The notes under the pieces: model-generated | The model's input: only the letters and a program-made list of their open reading frames with translations | Database searches by the model: none | Told to the model about the DNA's origin: nothing | In this document: piece after piece, positions 5,703-10,695 of the stretch | Position numbering within the stretch: the stretch's first letter is position 1 | Layout of the letters: each line of letters opens with the position of its first letter | DNA from: Gaiellasilicea sp035553355 | GTDB taxonomy: Bacteria; Actinomycetota; Thermoleophilia; Gaiellales; Gaiellaceae | NCBI GenBank assembly: GCA_035553355.1 | Contig: DATMJW010000039.1 | Coordinates: 1 to 10,695, forward strand | Direction of reading: 5' to 3' | DNA length: 10,695 nucleotides | Translations under genes and position numbers: made by a program

Positions 5703-6326
5703 ATGTCGGACCTCGATGTTCGTGATCCGGACGTCCAGGAGGCCATCGAGCAGACGCGCGGTGCGTTCCTCCGGAAAGCAGCACTTCTCGGCGGCGGCGC
5801 GCTCGCGGTCTCGGCGGGTGGCATCTTCACCGCCGACGCGCTCGCGCACTCGAAGAGCGACCTCGACATCCTCAACTTCGCGCTCACGCTCGAATACCTC
5901 GAGACGGACTTCTACGATCGCGCCCGGCGCGGCGAGTTCGGCAACCTGAACCAGGGCGTGCAGCTCTTCGCCGAGGTGCTCTACTCCCACGAGCAGGCGC
6001 ACGTCGACGCGCTCAACGCGATGATCCCGGCGCTCGGCGGCACCCCCGTCTCGGCTCCGGCGACGAAGTTCCCGAGCCTGAACCAGCGGAAGTTCGTCAC
6101 GACCGCCATCGCACTCGAGCAGACGGGCGTCAGCGCCTACGGCGGAGCGTTCCCGCTCCTCAAGTCGAACGACGTGAAGGCGGCTGCGCTGTCGATCCAC
6201 TCCGTCGAGGCGCGGCACGCCGCCTACGCGCGGCTCGTCGCCGGGACGCTGCCGGCGCACGTGGCGTTCTACCCGGCGCTCAACAAGCAGCAGGTCCTCG
6301 ACATCGCCAAGCCGTTCCTCGCGTAA
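5703..6326 (+). CDS. Exported ferritin-like domain protein 1
   Basis: 207 residues. After a 19-residue charged N-region, RGAFLRKAALLGGGALAVSA (19-38) reads like a Tat signal with one arginine of the twin pair missing, followed by a hydrophobic stretch and an ADALAHS cleavage-like region (45-51). The rest is a four-helix ferritin-like fold (Ferritin_2/DUF4439 type). Candidate diiron ligands are in canonical order: Glu64 (FALTLEYLE), Glu97 and His100 (SHEQAH), Glu139 (IALEQTG), Glu169 and His172 (SVEARH). It could bind or oxidise iron or scavenge oxidants at the cell surface; members of this family are poorly characterised. It is followed after 18 bases by a paralogue with the same layout. No 24-mer bacterioferritin features such as a heme-binding Met are evident. 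Confidence 0.88.
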   Translation: MSDLDVRDPDVQEAIEQTRGAFLRKAALLGGGALAVSAGGIFTADALAHSKSDLDILNFALTLEYLETDFYDRARRGEFGNLNQGVQLFAEVLYSHEQAHVDALNAMIPALGGTPVSAPATKFPSLNQRKFVTTAIALEQTGVSAYGGAFPLLKSNDVKAAALSIHSVEARHAAYARLVAGTLPAHVAFYPALNKQQVLDIAKPFLA

Positions 6327-6330
6327 GCCG

Positions 6331-6337
6331 AAAGGGG
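6331..6337 (+). promoter_or_regulatory. Shine-Dalgarno for second ferritin-like gene
   Basis: AAAGGGG in the 18-base gap lies seven bases before ATG 6345, so the second gene is translated from its own site on the shared mRNA. Confidence 0.6.
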
Positions 6338-6344
6338 CAAAGAC

Positions 6345-7010
6345 ATGAACCGCATCGAATACAAGGGGCTGGAGGTCGAAACGAACGCCCCGATCGAGGA
6401 GCTCGCCGCGCAGGCGGAGGACGGCACGAACCGCTCCGCGTTCCTCAAGCGCGCCGCGATCTTCGGCGGCGGCGTCGCCGCCGTCGCGTCCGGGTCGATG
6501 GCCTTCCCGGCCGCTTCCCACGCGAGCAAGGCGTCGGACATCGAGATCCTCAACTTCGCGCTGACGCTCGAGTACCTCGAGTCGACGTTCTACGCGATTG
6601 GCTTCGACAAGGCACCGCTCGACGCTCGCAGCAAGCGGCTCGCGAAGGTCATTCGCGACCACGAGCTCGCGCACGTCAAGGCGCTCGTGTCGACGATCCA
6701 GTCGCTCGGCGGGAACCCGGTGAAGAAGCCGAAGTTCAACTTCAACCCGGATCAGCTCTACTCGAGCCAGCAGGCGTTCCTCCAGACGGCAATGGCGCTC
6801 GAGGACACCGGCGTCAGCGCCTACAACGGCGCCGGCCCGGCTCTCACGCTCGTGCCGGTGAAGAAGGCGGCCGCATCGATCGTCGCCGTCGAGGCGATGC
6901 ACGCATCGTGGGTGCGCGGCGTCGCCGGCACCGCGCCGGCGCCGCTCGCGTTCGACCAGGCGCTGACGGTCGACCAGGTGCTCGCGATCGCAAAGCCGTT
7001 CTTCGGCTGA
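6345..7010 (+). CDS. Exported ferritin-like domain protein 2
   Basis: 221 residues, clearly homologous to the preceding gene: both share DI(L/E)ILNFALTLEYLE, ALE(Q/D)TGVSAY and an IAKPF(L/F) C-terminus. The signal-like segment is NRSAFLKRAAIFGGGVAAVA (29-48), again with a single Arg where Tat signals have two, followed by an ASHAS cleavage-like site (57-61). Candidate diiron ligands are Glu76, Glu107 with His110 (DHELAH), Glu153, and Glu183 with His186 (AVEAMH). The longer N-region (28 residues before the Arg) differs from copy 1. The pair probably arose by tandem duplication and may form a heteromer. The next gene, a lipoprotein, starts five bases after its stop, so the three form one operon. 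Confidence 0.88.
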   Translation: MNRIEYKGLEVETNAPIEELAAQAEDGTNRSAFLKRAAIFGGGVAAVASGSMAFPAASHASKASDIEILNFALTLEYLESTFYAIGFDKAPLDARSKRLAKVIRDHELAHVKALVSTIQSLGGNPVKKPKFNFNPDQLYSSQQAFLQTAMALEDTGVSAYNGAGPALTLVPVKKAAASIVAVEAMHASWVRGVAGTAPAPLAFDQALTVDQVLAIAKPFFG

Positions 7011-7015
7011 GCCCG

Positions 7016-7627
7016 ATGCTGCGGTACGTGCTGGGTGCGCTCGCCCTCGCGGGCGCACTCGGCGCGTCCGGGTGCGGCGGCGGCGGCGGCGAGGCGGAGC
7101 CTGCGCGACCCGAGCCGGTACGGTCGGCGCCGGCGTCGACGGCACCTGCGGACGCGGTCGGGACCGTCGCGACGGAAGCGGCACCCGCGCCCGCGGACGA
7201 TCTCGACACGGTGCGGACGGTCGCCGCGAGCGACGGCGTCGCCACGGTGAGCGCGAGCGCGCCTCCTGTCGACCTCGAGGTCGAGCTGCTCGAGGTGCTC
7301 GATCCGGCGCCTGCGACCGACGAGTTCTCGCCGCAGCGCGACAACCGTTTCGTCGCGGTGCAGGTGGCGCTCACGAACCTCGGCACGACCGCCTACACCG
7401 ACACGCCGACGTCGGGCGCGAGCATCGTCGACGCGGACGGTCGGCCGCACCCGGCCGCCGTCCTCCATGCGGCCGAGCCCTCGCTCGAGCGGGTCACGAT
7501 CGCGCCCGGCGAGACGGCGAGCGGGTTCGTGACCTTCGAGCTGCCGCTGGGCGCGCGCGCCGTCGAGCTCCACATCCGTCTGAACAGCGGCTTCGGACCC
7601 GAAGTCGGCGTCTGGCGGCTTCCCTAG
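7016..7627 (+). CDS. DUF4352-type lipoprotein
   Basis: 203 residues from ATG 7016. A short signal peptide (LRYVLGALALAGALGASGC) ends in a lipobox-like ASGC with Cys20 as the lipid anchor, followed by a Gly5 run and a low-complexity Ala/Pro/Thr-rich linker to about residue 80. Residues 83-203 form an immunoprotease-inhibitor/telokin-like Ig fold typical of DUF4352: NRFVAVQVALTNLGTTAYTD (near 113-132), then an IAPGETASGFVTFELP stretch and a GFGP end. Such proteins sit on the outer face of the membrane, often as partners in secretion or stress systems, with no fixed function. The start is five bases after the ferritin-like gene stop with no Shine-Dalgarno, so it probably depends on translation of that gene. 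The upstream in-frame extension is antisense-like shadow and lacks a signal peptide. Confidence 0.85.
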   Translation: MLRYVLGALALAGALGASGCGGGGGEAEPARPEPVRSAPASTAPADAVGTVATEAAPAPADDLDTVRTVAASDGVATVSASAPPVDLEVELLEVLDPAPATDEFSPQRDNRFVAVQVALTNLGTTAYTDTPTSGASIVDADGRPHPAAVLHAAEPSLERVTIAPGETASGFVTFELPLGARAVELHIRLNSGFGPEVGVWRLP

Positions 7628-8265
7628 GTCGCAGCGCCGCTCTCGACGCGTTGCCACCCCTCGGGGAGGGCTGCCTCCAGCCTCCACACGGGGTCCGGGC
7701 GCCAGCCGGACCGGTCGCGGTCGAACGGCCAGCGTCGGTCGGCGAGCGCGGCGAGCGCCTGCTCGCCTGCCGCGCGGATCGCGGCGGCCTCGGCGCGCCC
7801 GAAGCGTCCGAGCGCGACGGCGTCGCCGAGCTCGTCCTCGTCCTTCCACTCCCAATCCGAGAGGTCGGCGGCGACGACGAGGTCGAGCACGTGGTCGGTC
7901 GTGTCCCAGCCGGTCGGGGTACGTAGGAGCGGCGCCTGCAGGTTCACGTACCACCCCTCGAACGACCAGTCGTCGCGCCAGTAGGCCGAGTAGCTGAACG
8001 CCGCGCGTGCCGGCGTGAGCATCAGCGTGTGCGCCGCCCACGCGCCGTCGCCGAGCGTCCACGGCTGCGACCAGCGCTCGCCGTAGGGCGCGGAACGCTC
8101 GATCGGCCGCCCGTCGGCCGTGTGGCGGACCTTGATCGGCGCGCCCGCGGGGGCGTAGAGCGCCGTCACCGGCCGTGAGTCCTCGACGACGAGCACCGGC
8201 AAGGCCCGCGAGACGCGCCCGTCGTCGACGTACCGGAGGAGCGCGCTCTCGCCGGCGGACCACAC
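7624..8265 (-). CDS. DUF402 domain protein (FomD/Ntdp-like)
   Basis: 213 residues from GTG 8265. The DUF402 core is visible: GWYVNLQAPLLRTPTGWDTT (104-123), DHVLDLVVAADLSDWEWKDE (124-143) and DEL at 143-145. The acidic residues Asp124, Asp128, Asp134 and the KDEDEL cluster match the metal-binding set of the family. Characterised relatives are FomD, a cytidylyl-phosphonate hydrolase of fosfomycin synthesis, and nucleoside tri/diphosphatases of Gram-positive bacteria. The function is therefore likely nucleotide or nucleotidyl-ester hydrolysis, with substrate unknown. The gene is a single unit flanked by opposite-strand genes. Its TAG shares CTAG (7624-7627) with the lipoprotein's TAG, and its promoter predicts a leaderless mRNA. 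Confidence 0.88.
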   Translation of the reverse strand: MWSAGESALLRYVDDGRVSRALPVLVVEDSRPVTALYAPAGAPIKVRHTADGRPIERSAPYGERWSQPWTLGDGAWAAHTLMLTPARAAFSYSAYWRDDWSFEGWYVNLQAPLLRTPTGWDTTDHVLDLVVAADLSDWEWKDEDELGDAVALGRFGRAEAAAIRAAGEQALAALADRRWPFDRDRSGWRPDPVWRLEAALPEGWQRVESGAAT

Positions 8266-8271
8266 GGAGCC

Positions 8272-8277
8272 ACTCTA
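8272..8277 (-). promoter_or_regulatory. -10 element TAGAGT, predicted leaderless start of DUF402 gene
   Basis: On the minus strand TAGAGT is followed by six bases (GGCTCC) and then GTG 8265. This is the third TAnnnT-N6-start in the window and no Shine-Dalgarno is present, which supports the GTG as the real start. Confidence 0.55.
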
Positions 8278-8282
8278 CGAAC

Positions 8283-8287
8283 GGAGG
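8283..8287 (+). promoter_or_regulatory. Shine-Dalgarno that fixes the TTG start of the GT2 gene
   Basis: GGAGG is followed by seven bases and then TTG at 8295. No ATG or GTG lies in frame near the conserved GT2 N-terminus, so this site identifies TTG as the start. The open frame upstream (from 8175) is arginine-rich shadow of the DUF402 gene. Confidence 0.65.
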
Positions 8288-8294
8288 TAGGCTT

Positions 8295-9245
8295 TTGCGC
8301 CTGCAAACCGCGGACGTCCACCCGTTCCCGGAGCCCGCGCCGGACATCTCCGTCGTCGTGACGCTCTACGACGAGGAGGCGACGGTCGAGGAGCTCCACC
8401 GTCGGCTCGTCGCGTCTCTCGAGGGGCGCCGGTTCGAGATCCTCTACGTCGATGACGGCTCGCGCGACCGCACGTGGGGGCTCGTCGAGTCGCTGCACGC
8501 CGCCGACGCCCGCGTCCGCGCGATCCGCTTCAAGCGCAACTTCGGCCAGCACCCCGCGATGCACGCCGGTCTCTCGCGGGCGCGGGGCTCGATCGTCGTC
8601 ACGATGGACGGCGACCTCCAGAACCAGCCGGAGGACATCCTGCGGTTGATCGGCGCGGTCGAGGCCGGCGCGGACGTCGCGAGCGGCCGCCGCGCCGCGC
8701 GGCACGACTCGTGGGGGCGGACGCTCCCCTCCCGCCTGATCAACGGGATGCTGCGCCGTTTCACGAAGGTCGACATCTCCGACTTCGGTTGCGCGTTCAA
8801 CGCGTACCGGCGAACGGCCGTCGAGCCGGTGCTGCCCGCGATCGGGAAGCAGAAGTTCACGAAGGCGCTCGTCCTCTCCGGCGGCGCGTCCGTCGTCGAG
8901 GTCGACGTCGCGCACGCCGCCCGCGCCGGCCGCTCGCGCTACTCGCCGCTTCGGCTGACGCGGCTCGCGCTCCACGTCCTCGCCGGCTTCTGGCCGCAGC
9001 CGATCCAGTGGATCGGCGTCGCGCTCGGCGTCGTCTGCACCCTCCTCGCGGTCGCGCTCGGCGGCTACGGCGCGTGGTACTGGATCGCGCACGCCGACTT
9101 CCCCGGCCCGCTGCTCGGCGGCGTCGCCGTCCTCTTCGTGCTCGGGATCCAGGGCTTCATCCTCGCGCTCGTCGGCGAGTACCTAGGCAGAATCCAGCGC
9201 GAGGTCGAGGGGCGGCCGCTGTACACGATCGAAAGGGAGCTGTGA
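8295..9245 (+). CDS. Membrane-anchored GT2 glycosyltransferase (DPM1/ArnC/GtrB-like)
   Basis: 316 residues from TTG 8295. The GT-A domain begins DISVVVTLYDEEATVEELH (17-35). VDDGSRD is at 52-58, RNFGQHPAMHAGLSRA at 81-96, and MDGDLQNQPEDI at 104-115, with the DxD-type metal site in DGD (105-107). SDFGCAFNAYRR (162-173) and KQKFTKALV (185-193) match the polyprenyl-phosphate sugar transferase subgroup. Two C-terminal helices follow, about 238-262 and 271-296, then EYLGRIQREVEGRPLY (295-310), the usual ending. The enzyme should transfer a sugar from a nucleotide donor to a lipid phosphate on the cytoplasmic face of the membrane. It overlaps the RmlB-like gene by four bases (GTGA), tying donor synthesis to transfer. 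Donor and acceptor are not determinable here. Confidence 0.93.
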   Translation: MRLQTADVHPFPEPAPDISVVVTLYDEEATVEELHRRLVASLEGRRFEILYVDDGSRDRTWGLVESLHAADARVRAIRFKRNFGQHPAMHAGLSRARGSIVVTMDGDLQNQPEDILRLIGAVEAGADVASGRRAARHDSWGRTLPSRLINGMLRRFTKVDISDFGCAFNAYRRTAVEPVLPAIGKQKFTKALVLSGGASVVEVDVAHAARAGRSRYSPLRLTRLALHVLAGFWPQPIQWIGVALGVVCTLLAVALGGYGAWYWIAHADFPGPLLGGVAVLFVLGIQGFILALVGEYLGRIQREVEGRPLYTIEREL

Positions 9246-10234
9246 GGAAGCGCGTGCTCGTCACCGGCGGCGCCGGGTTCATCTCGTCGAACTTCATCCG
9301 CCACCTGCTCGCGGCGACGCCGTACGAGGTCGTCTCGGTGGACGCGCTGACGTACGCCGGCAACCTCGAGAACCTCGCGGACGTGATGAGCCACCCGCGC
9401 CTGTCGTTCGTGCACGGCGACATCCGCGACCCCGATCTCGTCGCGAAGGTCGTCGCCGAGGTGGACGTGATCGTGAACGCCGCCGCCGAGTCGCACGTCG
9501 AGAAGTCGATCGAGGAGGGCGCCTCCGAGTTCGTGACGACGAACGTCGAGGGGACGCAGATCCTCCTCGACGCGATCCGGCGCACGCCGGTCGAGCGCTT
9601 CATCCTCATCTCCTCCAGCGAGGTCTACGGGACGGCCGAGTACGCGCCCATGGACGAGGAGCACCCGCTCAACCCGCGCTCCCCGTACGCGGCGACGAAG
9701 GCGGGCGGCGACCGCCTCGCGTACTCCTACTGGGTCACCTATGGGCTCCCGATCGTGATCGTCCGCCCGTTCAACAACTACGGCCCGCGGCAGCACCCGG
9801 AGAAGGTGATCCCGCGGTTCATCACGCAGGCGCTCTCGGGCGAGCCGCTCACGATCCACGGCGACGGGCACGCGAGCCGCGACTGGCTCTACGTGGACGA
9901 CGACGCGGAGGCGATCGAGTCGCTGATCGCCGCGCCGATCGACGACATCGCGGGTGAGGTCGTGAACGTCGCGACCGGGATCGACATCGCGGTGGAGGAG
10001 GTCGCGGACGCGGTGCTCGCGGCGACGGGGTCGAGCTCCGAGAAGGTGCACGTCGACGAGCGGCTCGGTCAGGTCGAGCGGCACATCGGCTCGACCGACA
10101 AGATCGCGCGGCTGACCGGCTGGCGCGCGCGCGTCGACTTCGAGACGGGGCTCGAGCGGACGGTCGCGTGGTACCGCGACAACGAGGCGTGGTGGCGAGC
10201 GGTTCTCGAGCGCGACCGCGTCTCCTCGTTCTAG
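9242..10234 (+). CDS. RmlB-like extended SDR (dTDP-glucose 4,6-dehydratase family)
   Basis: 330 residues from GTG 9242. VLVTGGAGFISSNFIRHLL (5-23) is the NAD site, and VDALTYAGNLENL (33-45) is the signature following the first fold strand in RmlB. AAESHVEKSI (81-90) matches the AAESHVDRSI substrate loop. The active-site strand is ISSSEVYG (123-130): Glu127 is kept, but the Asp that precedes it in classical RmlB (TDE) is Ser126, as in GMD- and LegB-like enzymes. SPYAATK (147-153) gives the YxxxK pair Tyr149/Lys153. RPFNNYGPRQHPEKVIPRFI (175-194) and HGDGHASRDWLYVDD (206-220) are typical. It most likely makes a 4-keto-6-deoxy sugar nucleotide, but base specificity is open. It starts inside the GT2 stop and overlaps the next ATP-grasp gene by 43 bases. 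Confidence 0.9.
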   Translation: MRKRVLVTGGAGFISSNFIRHLLAATPYEVVSVDALTYAGNLENLADVMSHPRLSFVHGDIRDPDLVAKVVAEVDVIVNAAAESHVEKSIEEGASEFVTTNVEGTQILLDAIRRTPVERFILISSSEVYGTAEYAPMDEEHPLNPRSPYAATKAGGDRLAYSYWVTYGLPIVIVRPFNNYGPRQHPEKVIPRFITQALSGEPLTIHGDGHASRDWLYVDDDAEAIESLIAAPIDDIAGEVVNVATGIDIAVEEVADAVLAATGSSSEKVHVDERLGQVERHIGSTDKIARLTGWRARVDFETGLERTVAWYRDNEAWWRAVLERDRVSSF

Positions 10235-10695
10235 GCGCCGGCCCGGCCCAGGTCGGCCTCCTCCGCGCGGGACGCGAGCGCGGCGTCTTCACGATCGCCG
10301 TCGACCGCGACCCGGGTGCCCCGGGCTTCGCCTACGCCGACAAGCGCGCACTCGTCTCGACCGAGGACGAGCCTGCGGTCGACCGGCTCGCCCGCGCCGA
10401 GGAGGTGGACGGGGTCGTCTCGCCCGGCGCCGACTGGCCCGTGGCGGTCGCCGCCCGTGTCGCCGACCGGCTCGGCCTGCCGCACCCGATCTCGCCGGCG
10501 ACGGCCGCGCTCGTGACGTCGAAGGGGCGGCAGCGCGAGGCGCTCGCGGCGGCGGGCGTCCCGCAGCCGCGGCTGCTCGACGAGCCGGTGCCCCCGTGCG
10601 TGATCAAGGCGCCCGACCGGCAGGGCCAGCGCGGGCTCGCGATCGTGCGGGAGGAGGAGGAGCTGCCGGCCGCGATCGAGGGCGCGCTCGACGCG
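10192..10695 (+). CDS. ATP-grasp domain ligase, paralogue of the 1880-3088 gene (3' part outside window)
   Basis: GTG at 10192 opens a frame that stays open to the right edge (168 residues). LLVLGAGPAQVGLLRAGRE (11-29), IAVDRDPGAPGF (35-46), EEVDGVVSPGADWPVAVAAR (70-89), AALVTSKGRQREALAAAGVP (105-124) and CVIKAPDRQGQRGLAIV (136-152) align segment by segment with the minus-strand ATP-grasp gene. Lys139 corresponds to Lys143 there. It is therefore an N-terminal pre-ATP-grasp domain plus the start of the ATP-grasp domain. GTG 10192 is the only candidate start before the first fold strand; GAGG lies four bases upstream. This makes it overlap the SDR gene by 43 bases. Expected role: ATP-dependent ligation of a carboxylate to an amine, substrate unknown. 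Confidence 0.85.
   Translation, partial: MASGSRARPRLLVLGAGPAQVGLLRAGRERGVFTIAVDRDPGAPGFAYADKRALVSTEDEPAVDRLARAEEVDGVVSPGADWPVAVAARVADRLGLPHPISPATAALVTSKGRQREALAAAGVPQPRLLDEPVPPCVIKAPDRQGQRGLAIVREEEELPAAIEGALDA

Noticed and set aside
7072..7100. GGC/GGCGGC run as a possible simple repeat
   Set aside because: It encodes the Gly run just after the lipoprotein cysteine, a common flexible spacer; too short to call a repeat.
4554..7184. 876-codon open frame on the minus strand
   Set aside because: It is antisense to the aminotransferase and both ferritin-like genes, is extremely rich in Arg, Glu and Val without recognisable domains, and reflects high GC third positions of the real genes.
6821..8347. 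508-codon open frame on the minus strand
   Set aside because: Arg/Ala-rich translation antisense to the lipoprotein and in another frame of the DUF402 gene; no motifs or start signal.
8474..9241. 5' extension of the RmlB-like frame through the GT2 gene
   Set aside because: The upstream residues are Arg/Ala/Pro-rich shadow; GTG 9242 directly precedes the NAD-binding motif and overlaps the GT2 stop by four bases.
1..10695. CRISPR, tRNA, integrase, transposase or attachment sites
   Set aside because: No direct repeat array, tRNA-like cloverleaf or mobile-element protein was seen on either strand, and base composition looks even throughout.

Overview
The window is about 70% or more GC, dense in genes, and uses GTG and TTG starts freely. 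Gaps are tiny and 4-base RTGA stop/start overlaps are common. Together with SSI-like inhibitor, DUF402 and DUF4352 families and actinobacterial-style TAnnnT promoter elements, this points to a deep-branching actinobacterium, perhaps class Thermoleophilia (Solirubrobacterales/Gaiellales type). That placement is inference from composition and gene content. I see no tRNA, rRNA, CRISPR, IS element or phage gene.

Layout. (A) Minus strand, 3549 down to 1: a small secreted SSI-like protease inhibitor, then an ATP-grasp ligase, a 29-codon ORF, a WbmS/CE4-like deacetylase, a stand-alone MOSC protein, and a second ATP-grasp (carbamoyl-phosphate-synthase-like) that runs off the left edge. From the first ATP-grasp gene onward, every stop codon overlaps the next start by four bases (GTGA, ATGA, GTGA, GTGA), so this is one translationally coupled operon. 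(B) Plus strand, 3583-5600: an extended-SDR sugar-nucleotide epimerase/dehydratase overlapping a DegT/DnrJ/EryC1/StrS sugar aminotransferase. (C) Plus strand, 5703-7627: two tandem, paralogous, exported ferritin-like proteins and a DUF4352 lipoprotein. (D) Minus strand, 7624-8265: a DUF402 protein, convergent with the lipoprotein and sharing the palindrome CTAG as both stops. (E) Plus strand, 8295 to the right edge: a membrane-anchored GT2 glycosyltransferase, an RmlB-like SDR and a third ATP-grasp gene that runs off the right edge, all overlapping.

How the genes may work together: SDR plus PLP aminotransferase is the classic route to an amino sugar nucleotide. The DPM1/ArnC-like GT2 could load a sugar onto polyprenyl phosphate. 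The three ATP-grasp ligases could join carboxylates and amines, and the deacetylase could trim acyl groups. The sum looks like a biosynthetic locus for an unusual aminoacylated glycan, cell-surface polymer or small molecule. The parts are recognisable, but the pathway and product are not, and the functional link between blocks A, B and E is inference.

The most distinctive regulatory feature is a repeated promoter geometry. Three genes (SSI-like, SDR, DUF402) have a TAnnnT hexamer exactly six bases before the start codon, which predicts leaderless mRNAs. Two of these sit back to back in a 33-base divergent gap.
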